Source: DATFGK01 sp046712825 (GTDB lineage Bacteria; Actinomycetota; AC-67). Taken from it: a stretch of DNA of 28,576 nucleotides. The notes beneath the pieces were generated by a model. That model was given only the letters and a program-made list of their open reading frames with translations. It did no database searches and was not told where the DNA came from. Both the position numbers and the translations under genes were made by a program. Of this stretch, positions 21,471-28,576 are shown piece after piece (the stretch's first letter is position 1; the number at the start of each line of letters is the position of its first letter). The stretch spans positions 1 through 28,576 of the forward strand of contig JBKKCR010000119.1 of assembly GCA_046712825.1 (NCBI GenBank), written 5' to 3'.

Positions 21471-22844
21471 CTACCCGCGCATGAGCTGGCGTGCCGCTTC
21501 CTGGATGCTTCCGCCGAACGAGGGATATATCGAGAACGCTTGCGCGAGCTGCTCGACGCCGAGGCGCGCGTGTACGGCGAGCGAGAGCGGCAGGACGAGG
21601 TCGCTCGCGTGGGGCGCGACGACCGTTCCGCCGACGACGGCGTGCGTTCCCCTGGTCGCGAGCACTTTCACGAAACCGTCTTCGAGGCCGACCATCTTCG
21701 CGCGCGCGTTGGTCGCGAAAGGCAGCTTGCGGACGTCGACCTGTATCCCGCGCTCCGCGCATTCGGCTTCGGAGAGGCCGACGGTCGCGATCTCGGGGTC
21801 GGTGAACACGGTCGCGGCGACCTCTTCCCAGCGCATCGGGGACACGGCTTGACCGAGCGCGTGCCACATGGCGATGCGTCCCTGCATGGCCGCCGTGCTC
21901 GCGAGCATCATCCGTCCCGTCACATCGCCGGCCGCGTAGATCGTCGGGACGTTCGTGCGGCTGACCCCGTCCACCGGGATCGACCCGTCCTTGGCGATCG
22001 TGACGCCGGCCGCCTCGAGCCCGGCGTCCGCCGAGTTCGGCACTTGCCCGACCGTGAAGAGCGCGTGCGAGCCGGCGAGCACCCTGCCGTCGGCGAGCTC
22101 GACCTCGACGCCGCGATCGGTGGCGCGGGCGGCGCCGGCGCGCGCGTTCTTGAGGATCTCCATGCCGCGCCGCTCGAAGACCTCCTCCAGGACCAGCGCC
22201 GAATCGGGGTCCTCGCTCGGAAGCACGCGGTCGCGCGAGCAGACGAGGGTGACCCGGGCTCCCAGCCGGTTGAAGGCGTGCGCGAACTCGGCGCCGGTCG
22301 CGCCGGAGCCGACGACGATCAGGTGCTCGGGGACGCCCTCCAGGTCGTAGACCTGTCGTGCGTTCAGGATCCTGCGTCCGTCCGGGACGGCCGTCGGCAA
22401 CTCACGCGGCGATGAGCCCGTCGCGACAAGCACGACATCGGCGTCGAGGCGCTCGTCCTCCCCGTCGGTCTCGGCGATAAGGGTTCGCGGATCGGTGAGG
22501 CGCGCCGCGCCGGCCACCACCCGTACCCCGGCGACCGCGAGCTTCTTCTCGATGTCGCGGGACTGGGCTTCCGCCAGCCAGATGATCCGCGAGAAGATCG
22601 TGGACAGATTCACCTCGGGACGCGGCGGATCGTCGGCCGAGGCGAGCCCGAGCGCGGGTGCGGCTTCGAGCCACGTCACCGCCTCGGCGCTGGTGCACAG
22701 CGTCTTCGACGGAACGCAGTCGAAGAGCACGCAAGCCCCGCCGAGGCCCACGCGGTCGACGACCGTCACCTCCGCGCCGAGCTCCGCGGCGACGAGCGCC
22801 GCCTCGTACCCCGCGGGGCCCCCGCCTACGATGACGATCCGCAT
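21471..22844 (-). CDS. LpdA-like FAD pyridine-nucleotide-disulfide oxidoreductase
   Basis: A 457-residue flavoprotein: the FAD-binding GGGPAGYEAA (7-16), the redox pair in GGACVLFDCVPSKT (Cys38, Cys43), a NAD(P)-binding VGSGATGAEFAHAF (about 194-207) and the dimer-interface domain. The C-terminal His-Glu pair of true lipoamide dehydrogenases (HPTxxE) is replaced: it reads IYPSFGGSIQEA, with Tyr440 where His is expected. This resembles Mycobacterium LpdA (Rv3303c), an NAD(P)H-quinone reductase rather than an E3 subunit. The start is three bases after the mutase stop. A quinone reductase or another disulfide-linked reductase is the best inference; no dehydrogenase E1/E2 genes are nearby. Confidence 0.9.
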   Translation of the reverse strand: MRIVIVGGGPAGYEAALVAAELGAEVTVVDRVGLGGACVLFDCVPSKTLCTSAEAVTWLEAAPALGLASADDPPRPEVNLSTIFSRIIWLAEAQSRDIEKKLAVAGVRVVAGAARLTDPRTLIAETDGEDERLDADVVLVATGSSPRELPTAVPDGRRILNARQVYDLEGVPEHLIVVGSGATGAEFAHAFNRLGARVTLVCSRDRVLPSEDPDSALVLEEVFERRGMEILKNARAGAARATDRGVEVELADGRVLAGSHALFTVGQVPNSADAGLEAAGVTIAKDGSIPVDGVSRTNVPTIYAAGDVTGRMMLASTAAMQGRIAMWHALGQAVSPMRWEEVAATVFTDPEIATVGLSEAECAERGIQVDVRKLPFATNARAKMVGLEDGFVKVLATRGTHAVVGGTVVAPHASDLVLPLSLAVHARLGVEQLAQAFSIYPSFGGSIQEAARQLMRG

Positions 22845-22847
22845 CGG

Positions 22848-24437
<1,590 letters not shown>

Positions 24438-24443
24438 GGCCTA

Positions 24444-24449
24444 ATGCTA
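24444..24449 (-). promoter_or_regulatory. Candidate -10 box (TAGCAT) for the mutase gene
   Basis: On the minus strand TAGCAT ends six bases before the mutase ATG, which would place the transcript start at or next to the start codon. It overlaps the divergent TATAGT box, so polymerases could compete here. Confidence 0.35.
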
Positions 24450-24453
24450 TAGT
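24448..24453 (+). promoter_or_regulatory. Candidate -10 box (TATAGT) for the sdh operon
   Basis: TATAGT is the most AT-rich hexamer in the mutase/sdhC divergent gap and a close match to TANNNT/TATAAT. It would give a leader of about 67 bases before sdhC. No clear -35 box. Confidence 0.4.
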
Positions 24454-24526
24454 CCGGGATGGGAGCGGGGCGCGCTGTGCGTGCCGCTCCCTCGCGTGAG
24501 TGCCCACGTCGCAGGGGGGAAAAGGC

Positions 24527-24910
24527 GTGCGCGTCCCCGAGAAGATCGGGACTGTGTACCGGGGTGGCCAGGGCCAGTGGTCCTGGGCGTTCCATCGCAT
24601 CACCGGCGTCGCCGTTTTCCTGTTCCTTCTTGCCCACATCGTGGACACAGCCCTCGTCGGCTGGGGGCCCGAGCTCTACAACCGCGTCGTGGCCGTTTAT
24701 CACAACCCGATCATCCGGCTGATGGAGATCGCGCTCGCCGGGCTCGTGCTCTTCCACGCACTGAACGGGCTGAAGATCATCGCGATTGACTTCTTCCCGA
24801 AGCTCTCGGACCGCCATAAGGAGCTGTTCGGGATCGTGCTCGGCCTCTACATCATCCTCATGGTGCCCGCCCTGTACTTCATGGGCCGCGGCTTTTTCCG
24901 GAGCTTGTAG
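24527..24910 (+). CDS. sdhC: Succinate dehydrogenase cytochrome b556 subunit
   Basis: A 127-residue membrane subunit. GTG 24527 is preferred because AGGGGGGA precedes it; GTG 24500 would add nine residues. Three membrane helices lie at about 22-44, 61-88 and 99-121. The SWAFHRITGV motif (19-28), near the quinone site in family members, and VLFHALNG (74-81), with His77 as the likely haem b ligand, identify it. It anchors SdhA/B and passes electrons to quinone. It begins the operon C-D-A-(CADD-like)-B and abuts sdhD directly: the sdhD ATG follows the sdhC stop without a gap. Confidence 0.93.
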   Translation: MRVPEKIGTVYRGGQGQWSWAFHRITGVAVFLFLLAHIVDTALVGWGPELYNRVVAVYHNPIIRLMEIALAGLVLFHALNGLKIIAIDFFPKLSDRHKELFGIVLGLYIILMVPALYFMGRGFFRSL

Positions 24911-25354
24911 ATGGCCGTCTCGACCCGCCCGACGACACAGCGCGAGCGCCGTGCCGCCTACGCGCGGCCTCGCCCCGGCTCGGGGAGCATGGAGCTCTGG
25001 ACCTGGTTCTTCATGCGGATCTCGGGGATGATCCTCGTCGTCCTCGTGCTCGGGCATTTCACGATCGTCCATATCTTGGGCGAGGGCGTCGACCGCGTGG
25101 ACTTCGCGTTCGTGTCGGGCCGGTGGTCGAGCCCGTTCTGGCAGACCTGGGACTGGACGATGCTGTTCCTCGGCATGCTGCACGGAGCGAACGGCATGAA
25201 GGTCGTCATAGAGGACTACGTGCGCCGTCCGGGCCCCCGCGCCGCGCTCAAGAGCACGTTGTACGTGGTGACGTTCGTCTTGATCCTGCTCGGGACACTC
25301 GTGATCCTCACCTTCGACCCGGCCAAGGGTCGCTCGGCGGTGCTCGGCGGATGA
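24911..25354 (+). CDS. sdhD: Succinate dehydrogenase membrane anchor subunit
   Basis: A 147-residue second membrane subunit. It has a basic N-terminal ~28 residues (Arg/Pro-rich), then helices at about 33-56, 79-103 and 114-135. WTWFFMRISGMILVVLVLGH carries His49, and LGMLHGANGMK carries His91, the probable second haem ligand. Having His in both SdhC and SdhD suggests at least one, perhaps two, b-type haems; the count cannot be fixed by eye. Its stop overlaps the sdhA start by four bases (ATGA), so translation of anchor and flavoprotein is coupled. Confidence 0.92.
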   Translation: MAVSTRPTTQRERRAAYARPRPGSGSMELWTWFFMRISGMILVVLVLGHFTIVHILGEGVDRVDFAFVSGRWSSPFWQTWDWTMLFLGMLHGANGMKVVIEDYVRRPGPRAALKSTLYVVTFVLILLGTLVILTFDPAKGRSAVLGG

Positions 25355-27087
25355 CGCAGTTCCACACCTACGACGCGGTGATCGTCGGCGCCGGGGGCGC
25401 CGGGATGCGGGCGGCTTTGGAGGCGTCGCGGGACGTCCGCACCGCCGTCATCTCGAAGCTGTATCCGACGCGATCGCACACCGGCGCGGCCCAGGGCGGC
25501 ATGTGCGCCGCGCTGGCGAACGTCGAGGAGGATTCCTGGGAGTGGCACGTCTACGACACCGTCAAGGGCGGCGACTTCCTCGTCGACCAGGACGCCGCGG
25601 AGATCATGGCCAAGGAGGCCATCGACGCCGTCCTCGACCTGGAACGGTGGGGCTTGCCGTTCAACCGCACCCCCGACGGGAAGATCGACCAGCGCCGGTT
25701 CGGCGGCCACACCCGCAATCACGGCGAGGGACCCGTGCGCCGGGCCGCGTACGCGGCCGACCGCACCGGCCACATGATCCTCCAAACGCTGTATCAGCAG
25801 TGCATCAAGCACGACGTCCAGTTCTTCAACGAGTTCTACGTCCTCGACCTCTTGATGGCGGACGACCGCGTGGCCGGACTCGTGGCGTACGAGCTGTCGA
25901 CCGGCGAGCTGCACGTCTTCCGCGCCAAGACCGTGCTGTTCGCGACCGGCGGCTACGGGCGCATGTTCCGGGTCACCTCCAACGCGCATGCGCTGACCGG
26001 AGACGGGCCGGCCGTCGTGCTTCGGCGCGGCTTCCCGCTCGAGGACATGGAGTTCTTCCAGTTCCACCCCACCGGCGTCTACGGGATCGGCATCTTGCTA
26101 TCCGAGGCCGCTCGAGGCGAAGGCGGGATCCTCCGCAACTCCGAGGGCGAGCGGTTCATGGAGCGTTACGCGCCGACCATCAAGGACCTCGCACCGCGCG
26201 ACATGGTTTCTCGCGCGATCTTCGTCGAGATCCGCGAGGGCCGCGGGCTGGGGCCGAAGAAGGACTACGTACTGCTGCACGTCGATCACCTCGACCCGAA
26301 GGTGGTCGAGGAGAAGCTCCCCGATATCACCGAGTTCGCGCGGATCTACCTCGGGGTGGAGCCGCTGAAGGAAGGCGTGCCGATCCAGCCGACGGCCCAC
26401 TACGCCATGGGGGGCATCCCGACGACCATCGACGCTCAGGTGATCGCCGACGAGGCCAACACGCCCGTGCCGGGCCTGTATGCGGCCGGCGAGTGCGCCT
26501 GCGTCTCGGTGCACGGTGCCAACCGCCTCGGCACGAACTCGCTGCTCGACATCAACGTGTTCGGCAGGCGGGGCGGCGTCGCCATGGCCGAGGAAGCGAA
26601 GCGGCTAGACCACGCGCCGCTGTCCGACGAGCCCGAGCGGGACGTTAAACGGATGCTGAACGAGCTGCTCGAGCGGACCCGGCTCGAGTCTGCCGGCGGC
26701 CTGCGCGACGAGCTCCAGCGGTCGATGGACGAGAACGCAGGCGTCTACCGGACCGAGACCGGCTTGCGCGAACAGGAGGACCTGCTGGCCCGCTTCCAGG
26801 AGCGCTTCGAGCTCGGCGTCGGGGTGCACGACAAAGGCCGCTCCTACAACACCGACCTCATGGAAGCCGTCGAACTCGGCTTCCTGCTGGACCTAGCGCA
26901 GACCCTGGTTCACGCCGCGCGAGCCCGGACCGAGAGCCGAGGCGGACACTCGCGGGAGGACTACCCGGAGCGCGACGACGTCAACTGGCTCAAACACTCT
27001 CTCGCTTGGAAGACCAACGGCACCATCAAGCTCTCGTACAAGCCGGTTACGATCACCAGGTACGAGCCCGTCGAGCGGAAGTACTAG
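25351..27087 (+). CDS. sdhA: Succinate dehydrogenase flavoprotein subunit
   Basis: A 578-residue FAD subunit: Rossmann VIVGAGGAGMRAALEA (10-25) and SHTGAAQGGM, where His43 should hold FAD covalently. FQFHPTGVYG and PRDMVSRAI are substrate and catalytic regions, and HGANRLGTNSLLD is near the C-terminal FAD site. It oxidises succinate to fumarate on the cytoplasmic face of the membrane. Overlap with sdhD and the three-helix C/D anchors support an SQR/complex II role, though reversal as fumarate reductase is not excluded. The next gene starts nine bases downstream with its own AGGAGG and is not sdhB, which is unusual. Confidence 0.97.
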   Translation: MTQFHTYDAVIVGAGGAGMRAALEASRDVRTAVISKLYPTRSHTGAAQGGMCAALANVEEDSWEWHVYDTVKGGDFLVDQDAAEIMAKEAIDAVLDLERWGLPFNRTPDGKIDQRRFGGHTRNHGEGPVRRAAYAADRTGHMILQTLYQQCIKHDVQFFNEFYVLDLLMADDRVAGLVAYELSTGELHVFRAKTVLFATGGYGRMFRVTSNAHALTGDGPAVVLRRGFPLEDMEFFQFHPTGVYGIGILLSEAARGEGGILRNSEGERFMERYAPTIKDLAPRDMVSRAIFVEIREGRGLGPKKDYVLLHVDHLDPKVVEEKLPDITEFARIYLGVEPLKEGVPIQPTAHYAMGGIPTTIDAQVIADEANTPVPGLYAAGECACVSVHGANRLGTNSLLDINVFGRRGGVAMAEEAKRLDHAPLSDEPERDVKRMLNELLERTRLESAGGLRDELQRSMDENAGVYRTETGLREQEDLLARFQERFELGVGVHDKGRSYNTDLMEAVELGFLLDLAQTLVHAARARTESRGGHSREDYPERDDVNWLKHSLAWKTNGTIKLSYKPVTITRYEPVERKY

Positions 27088-27096
27088 GAGGGGAAA

Positions 27097-27768
27097 ATGG
27101 GTTGGACACGCGAGATCGACGCGCTCGTCGAGCGCAAGCACTTGCTGAAGCACCCGTTCTACACGGCCTGGACCAACGGAACCCTTTCGATGGAAGCGCT
27201 CCGCGGCTACGCCGGCCAGTACTACCGCCACGTGCTCTCCTTCCCGACGTACCTTTCGGCCGTGCACTCCGAGACGCCGGATCTCGAGACGCGCCAATAC
27301 CTGCTCGAGAACCTGATCGACGAGGAGCGAGGCTCGGAGAACCACCCCGAGCTGTGGCTGCGGTTCGCGGAAGGGATCGGGTGCCGGCGCGAGGACGTGC
27401 GCGCCGCGGCGCCGCTCCCGGAGACGGCCGCTTGCGACGAGACCTTCCGACGCGTCGCGACGTCCGGTGTCGCGGCCGGCCTCGCCTCTCTCTATGCGTA
27501 CGAGTCGATGGTGCCGGCGGTTGCCGAGTCGAAGATCGACGGACTGAAGCGCCACTACGGCATCGACGACGAGTCGGCGCTCCGATTCTTCACCGTCCAC
27601 CTCGAAGTCGACGAGTGGCACGCGGACGTGGCGCGGGACCTGCTCGAGCGCACGGCTCCGGCCGACCGGCGAGCGGCCGCGGTGCACGCCGCGTCCGAGG
27701 GCCTGGACGCGTTGTGGGGCTTGCTCGACGGCGTCACGCGGGTGTGGTGCCCGGAGGTGGCGGCCTAA
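27097..27768 (+). CDS. CADD-like heme-oxygenase-fold di-metal oxidase (candidate self-sacrificing PABA synthase)
   Basis: A 223-residue all-helical protein of the TenA/PqqC/CADD superfamily with a strong AGGAGG before ATG 27097. The di-metal ligand set is complete: Glu76 and His83 (DEERGSENH), Glu136 (YAYES), and His168, Asp172, His175 (VHLEVDEWH). From memory, Chlamydia CADD uses Glu81, His88, Glu142, His174, Asp178 and His181, a steady offset of 5-6. Tyr22 (HPFYTAW), Tyr38 and Lys146 (AESKID) fall where CADD has Tyr27, the tyrosine cut to make p-aminobenzoate, Tyr43 and the amine-donor Lys152. Chemistry on its own Tyr and Lys to give PABA for folate is therefore a well-supported inference. 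PqqC is less likely, as no pqq genes are seen. It lies between sdhA and sdhB, ending two bases before sdhB. Confidence 0.85.
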   Translation: MGWTREIDALVERKHLLKHPFYTAWTNGTLSMEALRGYAGQYYRHVLSFPTYLSAVHSETPDLETRQYLLENLIDEERGSENHPELWLRFAEGIGCRREDVRAAAPLPETAACDETFRRVATSGVAAGLASLYAYESMVPAVAESKIDGLKRHYGIDDESALRFFTVHLEVDEWHADVARDLLERTAPADRRAAAVHAASEGLDALWGLLDGVTRVWCPEVAA

Positions 27769-27770
27769 CC

Positions 27771-28490
27771 GTGGCGCGCAAGCGCAAGGACGGCGAGCTC
27801 GTCCTCAAGCTCCTTCGGTTCAACCCGGATGCCGACGATAAGTCTCACTGGGAGTCCTACACGGTCCCGTACGAGCCGATGGACCGCGTGCTCGATGCCC
27901 TCCATCACGTGAAGTGGCACGTGGACGGGACGCTGAGCTTCCGCCGGTCTTGCGCGCACGGCATCTGCGGGTCGGACGCGATGCTGATCAACGGAAAGAA
28001 CATGCTCGCGTGCAAGGTTCTGATCAAGGACCTGAAACACCCGATCACGGTGGAGCCGATCCGCGGGATGAAGGTCGAGAAGGACCTCATCGTCGACATG
28101 GAGCCGTTCTTCGACTCGTACCGTTCGATGCTGCCCTTCCTGATCAACGACGATCCTGCGCCCGAGCGCGAGCGGCTGCAGTCGCCCGAGGAGCGGGAAC
28201 GGTACGACGACACGACCAAGTGCATCCTCTGCGCGGCGTGCACGACGTCCTGCCCCGTGTATTGGTCGAACGACGAGTACTTCGGGCCGGCTTCGATCGT
28301 CAGCGCGCACCGGTTCGTGTTCGATTCGCGGGACCACGGCGCCGAGGACCGGCTTCGCATCCTCGCGGAGAAGGAAGGCGCCTTCCGCTGCCGGACGACT
28401 TTCAACTGCACCGACGCCTGCCCACGCGGGATCCACGTCACGCGCGCGATCCAGGAAGTGAAGCAGGAGATCCTGTTCCGCAAGATCTGA
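27771..28490 (+). CDS. sdhB: Succinate dehydrogenase iron-sulfur subunit
   Basis: A 239-residue protein starting at GTG 27771, two bases after the CADD-like stop. The 2Fe-2S ligands are Cys61, Cys66, Asp69 and Cys81 (CAHGICGSD ... LAC); the Asp at the third position also occurs in E. coli SdhB and is not a defect. The 3Fe-4S and 4Fe-4S clusters use CILCAACTTSCP (Cys151, 154, 157, 161) and CRTTFNCTDACP (Cys207, 213, 217). It links FAD in SdhA to quinone in SdhC/D. The only GGAGG is about 14 bases upstream, inside the CADD-like gene, so translation probably depends on coupling to that gene. Confidence 0.96.
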   Translation: MARKRKDGELVLKLLRFNPDADDKSHWESYTVPYEPMDRVLDALHHVKWHVDGTLSFRRSCAHGICGSDAMLINGKNMLACKVLIKDLKHPITVEPIRGMKVEKDLIVDMEPFFDSYRSMLPFLINDDPAPERERLQSPEERERYDDTTKCILCAACTTSCPVYWSNDEYFGPASIVSAHRFVFDSRDHGAEDRLRILAEKEGAFRCRTTFNCTDACPRGIHVTRAIQEVKQEILFRKI

Positions 28491-28497
28491 GCCGGTC

Positions 28498-28575
28498 TTA
28501 CCGCCCGGCGTTCCGCGGAAGGAACCCAACCCGGTCGTAGGCCGTCGCCAGCGTCTTCGAGGCGACGGACTGCGC
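28498..28575 (-). CDS. C-terminal end of an unidentified protein
   Basis: An open frame of 25 codons runs in from the right edge and ends at TAA 28498, eight bases from the sdhB stop, convergent with it. The residues (ASKTLATAYDRVGFLPRNAGR at the end) look protein-like and the position fits a gene end, but the piece is too short to assign a family. Confidence 0.4.
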   Translation of the reverse strand, partial: AQSVASKTLATAYDRVGFLPRNAGR

Positions 28576-28576
28576 C

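Noticed and set aside
21471..22844. Lipoamide dehydrogenase (E3)
   Set aside because: The C-terminal His-Glu pair needed for E3 chemistry is replaced and no E1/E2 genes are near.
27097..27768. PqqC or TenA
   Set aside because: No pqq or thiamin genes are nearby, and the full di-metal ligand set with the Tyr and Lys positions fits CADD better.
27006..27770. An N-terminal extension of sdhB by more than 250 codons
   Set aside because: It would run through the CADD-like gene in another frame; SdhB homology begins at GTG 27771.
28020..28040. Asp in place of the third Cys of the SdhB 2Fe-2S site (ligands encoded near 27951-28013) as a defect
   Set aside because: E. coli SdhB has Asp at the same place, so it is a normal variant.

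Overview
The window is high-GC bacterial DNA, densely packed with genes in short operons whose start and stop codons often overlap. There is no sign of phage, IS elements, CRISPR or RNA genes. The mix of families points to an Actinomycetota chromosome, probably a deep or uncultured lineage: DUF664/DinB, an LpdA-type flavoprotein, a fused biotin carboxylase-BCCP subunit, crotonyl-CoA carboxylase/reductase, SCP2-type thiolases paired with DUF35 proteins, a GerMN lipoprotein, and a succinate dehydrogenase operon in the order C-D-A-B. This placement is inferred from gene content; no marker gene was compared.

Layout. Positions 1-1577 (+) hold the end of a thiolase and a winged-helix protein of the AlkZ/HTH_42 family. 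Positions 1666-3501 (-) hold crotonyl-CoA carboxylase/reductase followed by a DUF2231 membrane protein. Positions 3576-4753 (+) hold a DinB-like protein, a 76-residue unknown and a ChrB-domain protein, meeting a TylF-like methyltransferase (4750-5568, -) tail to tail. Positions 5664-8841 (+) are a tightly coupled module: a double-domain MgtE/SLC41-type cation transporter, a doubled PhoU-TrkA_C protein and a small membrane protein. Positions 8848-14151 (-) are a seven-gene acyl-CoA operon: thiolase-like, VOC, thiolase-like, PNPOx-like, two DUF35 OB-fold proteins and acyl-CoA dehydrogenase. Positions 14325-16495 (+) encode a GerMN lipoprotein and a zinc-ribbon membrane-anchored protein. Biotin ligase (16502-17266, -) lies divergent from the biotin carboxylase/BCCP subunit (17346-19109, +). 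A secreted, membrane-anchored protein follows (19158-20402, +). Positions 20378-24437 (-) encode methylmalonyl-CoA mutase large subunit, an LpdA-like flavoprotein and a channel-like membrane protein. Positions 24527-28490 (+) are the sdh operon, and the right edge holds the tail of one more minus-strand gene.

Much of the window is acyl-CoA metabolism (thiolase, Ccr, acyl-CoA dehydrogenase, biotin-dependent carboxylase with its ligase, methylmalonyl-CoA mutase). These enzymes could route C3-C5 acyl-CoA units to succinyl-CoA and then to succinate dehydrogenase.

The most notable find is a heme-oxygenase-fold, CADD-like protein inserted between sdhA and sdhB. It keeps, at a nearly constant offset, all the metal ligands and the sacrificial Tyr and Lys that I recall for the Chlamydia p-aminobenzoate synthase CADD. 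Second are two thiolase-fold proteins that lack the catalytic Cys but sit with two DUF35 proteins, resembling the Ltp2/ChsH2 retro-aldolase arrangement. Third is the pair of internally duplicated transport genes.
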